Source of the DNA: Acidimangrovimonas sediminis
Lineage (GTDB): Bacteria > Pseudomonadota > Alphaproteobacteria > Rhodobacterales > Rhodobacteraceae
Reading direction: 5' to 3'
Length of the DNA stretch: 64,000 nt
NCBI RefSeq assembly: GCF_002871005.1
Contig: NZ_PHSN01000002.1
Span: forward strand, 1-64,000
A program made the translations under genes and the position numbers. This document shows positions 20,701-27,869 of the stretch, piece by piece. Every line of letters begins with the position of its first letter. Within the stretch, counting starts at the first letter, position 1. Below the pieces are notes generated by a model that worked only from the letters and a program-made list of their open reading frames with translations, ran no database searches and was not told the DNA's origin.

Positions 20701-20813
20701 AAGACGGCGGCAAGCAGCGCAGCTTCGAGGCGCGTCCGCCGCGCCGCGAGAAGCCGATCGACCCCGACAACCCCTTCGCCGCCGCGCTGTCGGGGCTGAA
20801 GGACAAGCTCTGA
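17787..20813 (+). CDS. SUV3-like RNA helicase with Pro-rich and basic C-terminal tail
   Basis: 1008 residues. Walker A GPTNTGKT is at 13-20, the DEIQ box near 95-98 and motif VI QIAGRAGR near 257-264. DEIQ in place of DEAD/DEAH and the overall order match the SUV3/SUPV3L1 group, a mitochondrial RNA-degradation helicase with alphaproteobacterial relatives. After about residue 800 comes a low-complexity tail rich in PETPP and DTPP repeats, then a Lys/Arg/Gly-rich segment (about 905-990) that should bind RNA, and finally DPDNPFAAALSGLKDKL. The cytosolic role in bacteria is not established. The S4 gene begins 4 bases after its stop. Confidence 0.9.
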   Translation: MLQRPGRVTAVLGPTNTGKTHYAIERMLAHRTGVIGLPLRLLAREVYDKIVAIRGPSVVALVTGEERIVPERTQYWVCTVEAMPVGIGADFVAVDEIQLCADPDRGHVFTDRLLNARGLHETLLLGADTMRPAISALVPGAGFVARERFSELRYAGSKKISRMPGRAAIVGFSVENVYAIAELIRRQKGGCAVVMGALSPRTRNAQVELYQNGDVDYLVATDAIGMGLNLDVRHVAFSALSKFDGHRMRPLHIPEIAQIAGRAGRHLQPGSFGVTGEARPLEEEVVEAVENHQFAPVRKLHWRNGALNFGTIDRLIASLEQHTTDEWLTRVREADDLGALKTLSAMEEVRDRVTSPKDVQRLWDVCRIPDFRGISGGEHAGLLARIHGFVHDGGRVPTDWLAGRVKQIDRPDGDIDAISKRLAFIRTWTYVAQRAGWVDDESHWRGETRAVEDRLSDALHARLTQRFVDRRTSVLMRRLKQKETLVAEVNDKGEVTVEGEFIGRLEGFRFRRDASATGDEAKTLSQAAVQALAPEFSLRADRFYNAPDTEFDFTEQGGLMWGDTAVGKLVAGPDVMAPQAVAFVDEEAGPDVAQKVQRRLQHFIDRKVAALFEPLLALKRDETLTGLARGVAFQLVEALGLIPRQTIASDIKSLDQEARGALRRHGVRFGQYTIFLPVLLKPAPTRLRLVLASLAQGADTFPESPPPGLVTIPVVPQVPQAEYTLAGYHPAGSRAIRIDMLERLADLLRACDSRGGFEATPDMLSITGMTLEQFSDLMEGLGYKAEKGERAKVKAVEAADPATSPETPPAPGPDVPPETPPEPGPDTPPDTPPDTPAPTPPEEAPGDLPQEAPPETPQEVPADLPPETVPVPGPDLPNPDLPGPAVAEAAADAEPAEMETFFTFTWAPRPRGPRHDGKRGRNQQASQEGQGDRPRGRDGRSDGKSGGKPGGKPDGKRGKPGGPKGKGGPRREDGGKQRSFEARPPRREKPIDPDNPFAAALSGLKDKL

Positions 20814-20817
20814 TACC

Positions 20818-21225
20818 TTGAGCGGGACCGCGCCCGACACGCAGATTTCCGGCAGCGCGCCGCGCGCGACGCTGCGGCTGGACAAGTGGCTGTGGCAGGC
20901 GCGGTTCTTCAAGACCCGCAGCCTGGCGGCCAAGGTGGTGTCGGACGGGGCGGTGCGCGTCAACGCGCGCCGGGTCACGAAGCCGGCGCAGGCCGTCGGG
21001 GCGGGGGACACGCTGACCTTCGCCGCCCACGACCGGGTGCGCGTCGTCAGGATCCTTGCGGTGGGAATAAGGCGCGGCCCGGCGCCCGAGGCGCAGGCGC
21101 TCTATGAGGATCTTTCGCCAGCGCCGGCGGAGCGGGACCGGGGGGCGCCCGTGGCCGAGGGTCCGCGCCCGACGAAGAAAGATCGCCGCATCCTCGATCA
21201 AACCCGCCGCGACCTGCTTGAATGA
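20818..21225 (+). CDS. S4-domain RNA-binding protein (Hsp15 family)
   Basis: 135 residues, TTG start. The S4 fold begins LRLDKWLWQARFFKTRSLA (about 21-39) and continues through GAVRVNARRVTKP, which matches Hsp15/HslR-like proteins that bind stalled 50S subunits in E. coli. Tail residues are charged. It sits 4 bases behind the SUV3-like helicase, which suggests an RNA-handling pair. A start further in is possible, as TTG is weak. Confidence 0.88.
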   Translation: MSGTAPDTQISGSAPRATLRLDKWLWQARFFKTRSLAAKVVSDGAVRVNARRVTKPAQAVGAGDTLTFAAHDRVRVVRILAVGIRRGPAPEAQALYEDLSPAPAERDRGAPVAEGPRPTKKDRRILDQTRRDLLE

Positions 21226-21276
21226 TCCGGTCATTGGGGCTAGCTACCCAAGACGTCGGAAGAACGGAGCCGCTAC

Positions 21277-21615
21277 ATGACCTATGTTGTGATCGACAAT
21301 TGCATCGCGTGTAAATACACCGATTGCGTCGAGGTCTGTCCGGTGGATTGCTTCTACGAGGGCGAGAACATGCTCGTCATCCACCCCGATGAGTGCATCG
21401 ACTGCGGTGTGTGCGAGCCGGAATGCCCCGCCGACGCGATCCGCCCGGACACCGAGCCGGAGATGGAAAGCTGGGTGGAGTTCAATCGCAAGTATTCCGA
21501 GCTCTGGCCTGTGATCGTCACGAAGAAGGATCCTCTGCCCGAGGCCGAGGAACGCGACGGCGAGACGGAGAAGCTGAAGAAGTACTTTTCCGAGGCGGCC
21601 GGCGAAGGCAGCTGA
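21277..21615 (+). CDS. fdxA: 7Fe ferredoxin FdxA
   Basis: 112 residues. Cysteines 9, 17, 21 and 50 are positioned for the [3Fe-4S] side and 25, 40, 43 and 46 for the [4Fe-4S] side; exact cluster assignment is by family analogy. The motif [12 protein letters not shown] is diagnostic. The C-terminal extension (about 60-112) is typical for alphaproteobacterial FdxA. GGAG lies about seven bases upstream of the ATG. Confidence 0.95.
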   Translation: MTYVVIDNCIACKYTDCVEVCPVDCFYEGENMLVIHPDECIDCGVCEPECPADAIRPDTEPEMESWVEFNRKYSELWPVIVTKKDPLPEAEERDGETEKLKKYFSEAAGEGS

Positions 21616-21806
21616 GGGGCGATTCGCCCGCCCGGGCGGCGTCGTGACGCACGTGCATCGGCCGGGAGTGCGGCGGCCGCCGCCAAGGGATGACCAAATT
21701 TCCGAATTGGTTCGTCCCGGCAAGGGGTTGCAGGACGTTCCTGCGGTGAACGCGATGCGCGATGGGGTGTTTTCCCTCACGTCGCCGTGAGGTCGCTCAT
21801 CTTTGC

Positions 21807-21842
21807 GCCGCTTTGAAACGCGGCCTTTTTGTGCTATATAAG
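21807..21842 (+). promoter_or_regulatory. Terminator-like hairpin overlapping a putative carD promoter
   Basis: GCCGC (21807-21811) and GCGGC (21820-21824) form a short stem followed by a T run, which could end the fdxA transcript. The loop holds TTGAAA (21813-21818), a good -35, and TATATA/TATAAG follows at 21835-21842 with 16-18 bases spacing, a good -10. A second hairpin, CCTCACG-TCGC-CGTGAGG, lies just before (21775-21792). The rest of the 396-base gap to carD holds no gene; transcription from here would give a leader of about 165 bases. Confidence 0.5.
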
Positions 21843-22011
21843 TTTCACAAAAGAACTGGACGCCTGACCCGAAGCCATCCGCAGAGCTGCTCGCCTGTGA
21901 GGTGGATTTTATGTCCGAAGCCGACTTGGATCACCGGGAAGCCCTGCCTCCCGGCGTGATCTTGTCGCGTCTCGACACCCCGGGAAGGGCGACATGCGAG
22001 GATGCGACTGG

Positions 22012-22521
22012 ATGACCAAAACCAAGAAGAACGAATTCCGCCCCAATGACTTCGTCGTCTACCCTGCCCATGGCGTGGGCAAGATCGTCTCGATCGAGGA
22101 GCAGGACATTGCCGGACTGCGGCTGGAACTGTTCGTGATCTCGTTCGAGAAGGACAAGATGACGCTGCGCGTGCCGACCAACAAGGCGGTCGAGGTCGGG
22201 ATGCGGTCGCTGTCGACCCCGGACGTCGTGACCAAGGCGCTCGACACGCTGAAGGGCAAGGCGCGGGTGAAGCGCGCGATGTGGTCGCGCCGCGCTCAGG
22301 AGTACGAACAGAAGATCAACTCGGGTGATCTTCTGTCGATCGCCGAGGTTGTGCGTGACCTGCATCGCAGCGACGACCAGCGCGAGCAATCCTATTCCGA
22401 GCGTCAGCTGTACGAAGCGGCGCTTGAGCGCCTGACCCGCGAAGTGGCCGCCGTCTCGGGCACCGACGAGATGAACGCCCAGAAGCAGGTCGACGACGTC
22501 CTGCTGTCGCGAGCGGCCTGA
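22012..22521 (+). CDS. carD: CarD-family transcriptional regulator
   Basis: 169 residues. The N-terminal RNA polymerase-interacting Tudor-like domain (about 8-65) contains FRPNDFVVYPAHGVGKI and FVISFEKDKMTLRVP. The C-terminal helical domain (about 80-165) binds promoter DNA in characterised members, which stabilise open complexes. The start MTKTKKNEF at 22012 matches the usual beginning of relatives; an ATG at 21994 with GGGAAGGG four bases upstream is an alternative adding six residues. Confidence 0.93.
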   Translation: MTKTKKNEFRPNDFVVYPAHGVGKIVSIEEQDIAGLRLELFVISFEKDKMTLRVPTNKAVEVGMRSLSTPDVVTKALDTLKGKARVKRAMWSRRAQEYEQKINSGDLLSIAEVVRDLHRSDDQREQSYSERQLYEAALERLTREVAAVSGTDEMNAQKQVDDVLLSRAA

Positions 22522-22566
22522 TCCGCGACCGGCCGGGCGGCACCGCCGCCCCTTCATTGAGCTTCG

Positions 22567-22598
22567 AACGCCTCCGCAGTGGCCCTGCGGGGGCGTTT
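22567..22598 (+). terminator. Rho-independent terminator of carD
   Basis: AACGCCTCCGCAG, loop TGGCC, CTGCGGGGGCGTTT: a 13-bp stem with one T-G pair, 45 bases after the carD stop. The T run is short (TTT). Confidence 0.75.
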
Positions 22599-22607
22599 CG
22601 CGTTTCG

Positions 22608-22620
22608 CCCCCCCCCCCCC
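22608..22620 (+). repeat. C13 homopolymer tract
   Basis: Thirteen consecutive cytosines lie between the carD terminator and the MarR-family promoter region. Confidence 0.85.
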
Positions 22621-22665
22621 AGTTGGCGCGCGGGGCTGAGGGGCATCACTCACTCGATTTTATTG

Positions 22666-22713
22666 TAAGGCTCATTATAAGCGTGCTTAGGACTTGCTTT
22701 GTAAGCGCGCTTA
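22666..22713 (+). promoter_or_regulatory. Operator array for the adjacent MarR-family repressor
   Basis: TAAGCGCGCTTA (22702-22713) is a perfect 12-bp palindrome. TAAGCGTGCTTA (22678-22689) differs at one position. TAAGGCTCATTA (22666-22677) is a weaker third copy abutting the second. Copies start at 12- and 24-base steps, so they could be read on nearly the same DNA face. The last ends 15 bases before the MarR gene. This is the expected layout for autorepression of a marR-emrAB operon. Confidence 0.7.
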
Positions 22714-22728
22714 TATTATCTGCTGCAC

Positions 22729-23229
22729 ATGAATCAGATGAAGCCGACCAATACTCTGGGATTCCTGCTGCATGACGCGTCGCGCCTGTTGCGCCGGCGT
22801 TTTCAGCAGCGGGGCGAGGCGCACGGGCTGTCGTCGTCGCAATGGCGACTTCTGGCCAATGTCGTGCGCGACGGAGGGGGCTCCGCCCAGGCGCGGCTCG
22901 CCGAGGTCCTCGAGGTGGAGCCGATCAGCGTCTCGCGCCTTGTCGATCGCATGGAGCAGGCGGGCTGGGTCCGCCGTTCGCCCGACCCGCAGGACCGCCG
23001 CGTGCGGCTGGTCCACCCGACCGAGAAGGCCTTGTCGGCCTACGCCGAGGTGAAGGCGATGGCCGGTGGCGTGTTCGAGGAGGCGATGGCCGGGATGGAC
23101 GCCGAGGAACGGCGCATGCTGATCGAGGGGCTCAGCCGCGTGGTGGCGAACCTGTCGGAATTGGACGGCGAGGGCGGCTATGGCCGCCGCGCCCAGGTGA
23201 AAGACCAGAACGATGAACGCGAAGAGTGA
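22729..23229 (+). CDS. MarR-family transcriptional regulator of efflux operon
   Basis: 166 residues. The winged helix-turn-helix spans about 38-105, with LAEVLEVEPISVSRLVDRMEQAG as recognition region and the wing DPQDRRVRLVHPTEK. It overlaps the following membrane-fusion gene by 17 bases, so it is the first gene of the operon and probably its repressor. No ribosome-binding site precedes the ATG. A TATTAT box at 22714-22719 would place the transcript start about at the ATG, so the message may be leaderless. Confidence 0.93.
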   Translation: MNQMKPTNTLGFLLHDASRLLRRRFQQRGEAHGLSSSQWRLLANVVRDGGGSAQARLAEVLEVEPISVSRLVDRMEQAGWVRRSPDPQDRRVRLVHPTEKALSAYAEVKAMAGGVFEEAMAGMDAEERRMLIEGLSRVVANLSELDGEGGYGRRAQVKDQNDEREE

Positions 23230-24352
23230 CGTCAAGATGAAGGATGCGGCGAAGATCGAGGCCGCCCAGCCGCAGGTCAAGGCGCCCGAGCCGACCCCGC
23301 CCGCGCCCAGGAAGAAGGGCCGTCGGCGGGCGCTGATGCTGTCGGTGCCGGTGGTTCTGGTGCTGGCCGGGGGCTATGTCTGGCTGACCGGCGGCCAGTA
23401 CGAGGGCACGGACAACGCCAACCTCGAGCAGGCGCGCTTTGCCGTCGCCGCGACGGAATCGGGCCGTGTCGTCAAGGTCGGCATCGCAGAGAACGAGCAC
23501 GTCAAGAAGGGCGAGCTGCTGTTCCAGATCGACCCGCAGCCCTACCGGATCGCGGTGGAGCAGGCCAAGGCCGCACTCGCCGGGGCGAAGCTGCAGGTCG
23601 AGATGCAGCGCGCCGGGCTGGCGCAAGCGCGCGCGCAGCTCAAGAACGCGACCGACAGCGTGACCTACTACCAGACCGAATACGACCGGCAGAAGGCGCT
23701 TGCCGCCAAGGGCGTCGCCGCGACCTCGTCGCTCGACAGCGCGGTGCACAACCTGCATTCGGCGCAGCAGACCCAGGCCGCGGCGCAGCAGGGCGTGAAC
23801 CAGGCGCTGGCGCAGCTGGGCGGCAATGCCGACATCAAGACCGTGGATCATCCCGCGGTGATGCAGGCGCAGGCCGCCCTCGACAAGGCGCAGTACGACC
23901 TGGCGCAGACCTCGGTCTACGCCCCCGCCGACGGGGTGATCTACAAGGCCTCGTCGTTCAAGCCGGGCGCCTATGTCTCGGCCGGGACCTCGCTGTTCAG
24001 TCTGGTCGAGACCGGGGACACCTGGGTCGAGGCGAACTTCAAGGAAACCCAGCTGACATATCTCAAGAAGGGTCAGAAAGCCGATGTAAGCTTTGACGCC
24101 TTCCCGGGCCGGACATTCAAGGCGACGGTCACCGCCGTCGGCGCGGGGACGGGGGCGGAATTTTCGTTGCTGCCGGCCCAGAACGCGACCGGCAACTGGG
24201 TCAAGGTCACGCAACGGGTGCCGGTCTACCTGCATCTCGACGATCCCGATCCGAACATCGGGCTGCGCATGGGCATGAGCGCCTATGCCTCGGTCGATAC
24301 CGAACATCACCGCTCGCTCGCCTCCATCGGGCGGATGATCGGTCTGAACTGA
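23213..24352 (+). CDS. EmrA/HlyD-family membrane fusion protein
   Basis: 379 residues. One N-terminal membrane segment (about 37-62) follows a basic, Lys/Pro-rich cytoplasmic tail. The periplasmic part has the biotinyl-lipoyl-like strand GRVVKVGIAENEHVKKGELLFQID cut by a coiled-coil hairpin (about 115-215), then a beta-barrel (GDTWVEANFKETQL). It should link the inner-membrane pump encoded next with an outer-membrane channel that is not in the window. Confidence 0.92.
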   Translation: MNAKSDVKMKDAAKIEAAQPQVKAPEPTPPAPRKKGRRRALMLSVPVVLVLAGGYVWLTGGQYEGTDNANLEQARFAVAATESGRVVKVGIAENEHVKKGELLFQIDPQPYRIAVEQAKAALAGAKLQVEMQRAGLAQARAQLKNATDSVTYYQTEYDRQKALAAKGVAATSSLDSAVHNLHSAQQTQAAAQQGVNQALAQLGGNADIKTVDHPAVMQAQAALDKAQYDLAQTSVYAPADGVIYKASSFKPGAYVSAGTSLFSLVETGDTWVEANFKETQLTYLKKGQKADVSFDAFPGRTFKATVTAVGAGTGAEFSLLPAQNATGNWVKVTQRVPVYLHLDDPDPNIGLRMGMSAYASVDTEHHRSLASIGRMIGLN

Positions 24353-24374
24353 CGCGCGAGGCGGGGCGACAGCC

Positions 24375-25919
24375 ATGGCATCCGAGACTTTCGAGGAGGT
24401 CCCGCACCGGGGCCTGATCACGGTATCCATCATGCTGGGCACCATCATGCAGGTGCTCGACACGACGATTGCCAACGTCGCGCTGCCCTCCATGATGGGC
24501 GACCTCGGCGCGTCGCAGGATACGATCAACTGGGTGCTGACCTCGTATATCGTGGCCGCGGCGATCATGACGCCGGTGACCGGCTGGCTGGCCGACCGGT
24601 TCGGCCGGCGCGAGCTGTTCCTCTATTCCATCGTGGGCTTCGTCATCTTCTCGATGGCTTGCGGCCTTGCCTGGAATATCGAGGTGATGGTGCTGTTCCG
24701 CCTGCTTCAGGGCGTGTTCGGTGCCGCCATCGTGCCGTTGTCGCAGACCTTCCTTTTGGACATCAACCCGCGCGAGCGTCACGGCCAGGCCATGGCGATC
24801 TGGGGCGCGGGGATCATGGTCGGGCCGATCATCGGGCCGACCCTGGGCGGCTACCTGACCGAGACGTTCAACTGGCGCTACGTCTTCTTCGTCAACCTGC
24901 CGGTGGGGATCCTCGCCTTCCTCGGGTCAGCGGCCTACCTGCCGAGGATCGCGACCAGGTTGCGCAGCTTCGACTTCTTCGGCTTCGCGATGCTGTCGCT
25001 GGGGGTGGGGGCGCTTCAGCTTCTCCTCGACCGGGGCGGCGAGGTCGACTGGTTCAACTCGGTCGAGATCTGGATCGAGCTGGGGCTGTCCGTCACAGGT
25101 TTCTGGGTCTTCATGGTGCATATCATGACCGGCGAGGACACGTTCATCGACCCGGGCATCTTCCGTGACCGGAACTTCGTCACCGGGCTGATCTTCATCT
25201 TCGTGATCGGGGTGATCCTGCTGGCGTCGCTGGCGCTGCTGCCTCCGATGCTGTCGAACATCTTCGGCTACCCGACGATCACGACGGGGGTGGTGATGGC
25301 GCCGCGCGGGGTGGGGACGATGATCTCGATGCTGCTGGTCGGGCGGCTGGTAAAGTTCATCGACGCCCGGATCCTCGTGGTGGCGGGGCTTCTGCTGGCG
25401 GCTTGGTCACTGTGGATCATGGCCGGATTCTCGCCCCAGATGGACGATTTCGACATCATCGTCTCCGGCGTGATCCAGGGGCTGGGGCTGGGGCTGGTAT
25501 TCGTGCCGCTGTCCACCGTGGCCTTCGCGACGCTCGACTCGCGTTACCGGACCGATGGCACGGCGCTCTTTTCGCTGACGCGCAACATCGGGTCGTCGAT
25601 CGGCATCTCGGCGGTGTCGGCGATCCTGACGCGAAACATCCAGGTGAACCATACCGAGCTGGTGGGCAGCATCACGCCCTATTCGCAGAACCTGCAGGCG
25701 CAATTGCCGACGGCGGCGAAGGGGGATCCAACGATGCTGGGCGTCGTCGACAACCTGGTGAACCAGCAGGCGGCGATGATTTCCTATGTCGACGACTTCA
25801 AGCTGATGATGTTCGTCTGTCTTGCCGCGATCCTGCTGGCGTTCTTCATGCGTAGCCCGAAGGCGAAGACGGCAAGCAAGGACATCCCGGATGAGGAAAT
25901 CAGCGCGGTGATGGAGTAG
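24375..25919 (+). CDS. EmrB-type MFS drug efflux transporter (DHA2, 14 TM)
   Basis: 514 residues of mostly hydrophobic sequence, fitting 14 transmembrane segments. Motif A appears as GWLADRFGRRELF (about 73-85), and motif C-like glycine pattern GAGIMVGPIIGPTLGGYL at about 144-161. TIANVALPSMMGDL near the N-terminus is characteristic of DHA2 pumps. With the MarR regulator and EmrA-like partner it forms a complete inner-membrane efflux module. Confidence 0.94.
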   Translation: MASETFEEVPHRGLITVSIMLGTIMQVLDTTIANVALPSMMGDLGASQDTINWVLTSYIVAAAIMTPVTGWLADRFGRRELFLYSIVGFVIFSMACGLAWNIEVMVLFRLLQGVFGAAIVPLSQTFLLDINPRERHGQAMAIWGAGIMVGPIIGPTLGGYLTETFNWRYVFFVNLPVGILAFLGSAAYLPRIATRLRSFDFFGFAMLSLGVGALQLLLDRGGEVDWFNSVEIWIELGLSVTGFWVFMVHIMTGEDTFIDPGIFRDRNFVTGLIFIFVIGVILLASLALLPPMLSNIFGYPTITTGVVMAPRGVGTMISMLLVGRLVKFIDARILVVAGLLLAAWSLWIMAGFSPQMDDFDIIVSGVIQGLGLGLVFVPLSTVAFATLDSRYRTDGTALFSLTRNIGSSIGISAVSAILTRNIQVNHTELVGSITPYSQNLQAQLPTAAKGDPTMLGVVDNLVNQQAAMISYVDDFKLMMFVCLAAILLAFFMRSPKAKTASKDIPDEEISAVME

Positions 25920-26016
25920 GCGCACCCCGCGTCGCTACGCTCCGGGCGGCTGGGCCCCCGTGGCCGAGAATGCGGCCCCCGGCTCCAAGGGCGTCAGTCA
26001 CGGCCGCGGGGCGGTG

Positions 26017-26388
26017 TCAGGCCGTCCCCGGCTTCTTGCAGAACATGTCGTAGACGAGGCCGATCGCGCGCACCACCTTGGGGTCGCTCAGCGAATAGTA
26101 GATCGCCTTGCCGTCGCGCCGCGAGCTGACCAGCCCCTCGAGGCGCAGGCGCGCCAGCTGCTGGCTGACCGCGGCCTGACGCGAGTCGAGGAGATTCTCC
26201 AGCTCGGTCACCGACTTCTCGCCCGCGGACAGATGGCACAGGATCATCAGCCGCCCCTCGTGCGCCAGCGCCTTGAGGAAGTTCGACGCGGCCTGCGCCT
26301 GCACCGTCATCTCGTCGACCGAAAGCTCGCCGCAATGGTTTGCGGCGGCATCGTCGTTCTCAAGTTCGTCCTGTCTCACGCTGTCCAA
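26017..26388 (-). CDS. soxR: ArsR-family persulfide-responsive repressor (SoxR/SqrR/BigR type)
   Basis: About 123 residues from a TTG at 26388, which has GGGAG nine bases upstream; a GTG at 26433 or 26379 is also possible. The ArsR helix-turn-helix is SVTELENLLDSRQAAVSQQLARL. With this start cysteines fall at 19, 51 and 117; their spacings (32 and 66) equal those of C9, C41 and C107 as I recall them for Rhodobacter capsulatus SqrR, whose latter two form a tetrasulfide and release DNA. It is transcribed away from soxVWXYZAB together with soxS, as in Paracoccus, and is the likely sox repressor. Confidence 0.9.
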   Translation of the reverse strand: MDSVRQDELENDDAAANHCGELSVDEMTVQAQAASNFLKALAHEGRLMILCHLSAGEKSVTELENLLDSRQAAVSQQLARLRLEGLVSSRRDGKAIYYSLSDPKVVRAIGLVYDMFCKKPGTA

Positions 26389-26394
26389 AGATCC

Positions 26395-26454
26395 ATACTC
26401 CCGGCGTCTTTCTCGGAGATCCCGAGTGGGCACGTCGCGCCCCCGCGGGAGTAT
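26395..26454 (-). promoter_or_regulatory. Nested inverted repeat in the soxR leader
   Basis: ATACTCCCG (26395-26403) and CGGGAGTAT (26446-26454) are perfect 9-base inverted arms 42 bases apart. Inside them CTCGG-AGATC-CCGAG (about 26412-26426) makes a second hairpin. The arrangement lies just upstream of the proposed soxR start and includes its ribosome-binding site, so it could be an operator pair or a leader structure. Confidence 0.35.
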
Positions 26455-26505
26455 CTAGCACGCTGCGCCTGCGAAATCGAGAGCAGGACGCATCCGGCGG
26501 CGTCA

Positions 26506-26943
26506 TCAGGTCTTGGGCGCGGCATTCGGATCGACCCCGGCCCCGGTCAGCAACTTGTCGAGCATCGCCCAGAAGAAATCCGCGCCCGGATAGCCCTGTA
26601 TGCGCCCAAGCTCCTTGCCGTCGCGCATCAGCACGAAGGTCGGCGTGAATTGCGGCGGCGCGGTCAGGGCCATGCCGGCCGGCACCTCGGCGTGAATGTC
26701 GCGCCGGACCAGCGGGGCAAGCTGGCCCTCGGTCGACTTGGGATAGCCAGGCGCCACCTCGTCGTTCCAGCGCGCGCACCAGGGGCAGCCGGCCTGCTGG
26801 AACATCACCAGCGCAAGACCCTGGGGCACGTCATCGCCGGTTGCCGCGGCGTGGGCCGCGCGCAACGTCCCCGCCACTGGCAGGGCCGAGAGGGTGACTG
26901 TACCGAGGACACGTGCAAGAAAGGCCCGACGAGCGAGAAGCAT
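26506..26943 (-). CDS. soxS: Periplasmic thioredoxin-like protein SoxS
   Basis: 145 residues. A signal peptide (about 1-32, ending AAHA) precedes a thioredoxin fold with the active site GCPWC. TPTFVLMRDGKELGRIQGYPG completes the fold. In Paracoccus SoxS reduces thiols of Sox proteins such as SoxY. Its ATG is preceded by GGAG, within TTGAC-GCTCC-GTCAA, a small inverted repeat at 26946-26960. Divergent from soxV by 100 bases; this shared gap is a known SoxR target in related organisms. Confidence 0.9.
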   Translation of the reverse strand: MLLARRAFLARVLGTVTLSALPVAGTLRAAHAAATGDDVPQGLALVMFQQAGCPWCARWNDEVAPGYPKSTEGQLAPLVRRDIHAEVPAGMALTAPPQFTPTFVLMRDGKELGRIQGYPGADFFWAMLDKLLTGAGVDPNAAPKT

Positions 26944-27043
26944 GATTGACGCTCCGTCAAATAGATTGAAAGATCGTAATGTGTTTCGACGCGATCATCA
27001 AGCCTGCGACGGGGAGGGTCCGGCCTGATGAGAGAGGTATTCG

Positions 27044-27784
27044 ATGGGGTTCGACATCAGCTACGGCGGGGCTGCGCTGGCGGGGGTCCTGTCCTTCCTG
27101 TCGCCCTGCATCCTTCCGATGGTGCCGTTCTATATGTGCTACATGGCGGGCCTGTCGATGCAGGAGCTGCGCGCCGACGGCGGCATCGCGCCCGGCGCAC
27201 AGCGGCGGCTGGTGGTCTCTGCCGTGGCCTTCGCGCTGGGGGTGACGACGATCTTCGTGCTGCTCGGCCTTGGCGCCACGGCGGTGGGGCAGGCCTTTGC
27301 CCAGTGGAAGGGCTGGCTTTCGTGGATCGCGGCGGCGGTGCTGTTCGTCTTCGGTCTGCATTTCCTGGGCATCCTGAGGATCGGCCTGCTGTACCGCGAA
27401 GCGCGGATCGAGGCCAGCACCGAACCGACGACGATGCTGGGGGCCTATGTCATGGGGCTGGCCTTCGGGTTCGGCTGGACGCCCTGCGTGGGCCCCGCGC
27501 TGGCGGCGATCCTGGCGATCGCGGCGGGGTCGGGGGATCTGTGGCACGGCGGCACGCTCCTGCTGGTCTATGGTCTTGCCATGACATTGCCCTTCGTCAT
27601 CGCCGCGCTCTTCGCGCAGCCGTTTCTGCGCTGGGTGGGGCGACATCGCCGCGCGCTGTCCTATGTCGAAAAAGCAATGGGGGCGATGCTGATCCTGTTC
27701 GCGGTGCTGATCGCCACCAATTCCGTCAACCTGATCTCGGAATTCCTGGAGAACAATTTCGACTGGGGCGCGACGCTGAAATGA
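27044..27784 (+). CDS. soxV: CcdA-type thiol transporter SoxV
   Basis: 246 residues, six predicted membrane helices. The two conserved cysteines are C22 (LSPCILPMVPF) and C148 (GWTPCVGPALA), the pair that passes electrons across the inner membrane in CcdA proteins. In sox clusters SoxV supplies reductant from cytosolic thioredoxin to periplasmic SoxW/SoxS. GAGAGAGG lies about seven bases before the ATG. First gene of the rightward sox operon. Confidence 0.93.
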   Translation: MGFDISYGGAALAGVLSFLSPCILPMVPFYMCYMAGLSMQELRADGGIAPGAQRRLVVSAVAFALGVTTIFVLLGLGATAVGQAFAQWKGWLSWIAAAVLFVFGLHFLGILRIGLLYREARIEASTEPTTMLGAYVMGLAFGFGWTPCVGPALAAILAIAAGSGDLWHGGTLLLVYGLAMTLPFVIAALFAQPFLRWVGRHRRALSYVEKAMGAMLILFAVLIATNSVNLISEFLENNFDWGATLK

Positions 27785-27869
27785 GCGCGCCGCCCGGTGC
27801 GGGAGCAAGGCCTGAGTCTTCCCGAGGTCATGCTTTCCGGAAGTCGGGCTTTCCTGAAGGAGGAACATC

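Noticed and set aside
18156-21011. A minus-strand open frame of about 950 codons
   Set aside because: Antisense of the SUV3-like helicase; the helicase frame has all helicase motifs, this one none.
26401-26433. GTG at 26433 as soxR start
   Set aside because: It lies within the nested inverted repeat and has no ribosome-binding site; the TTG at 26388 has GGGAG at good distance. Kept as an alternative only.
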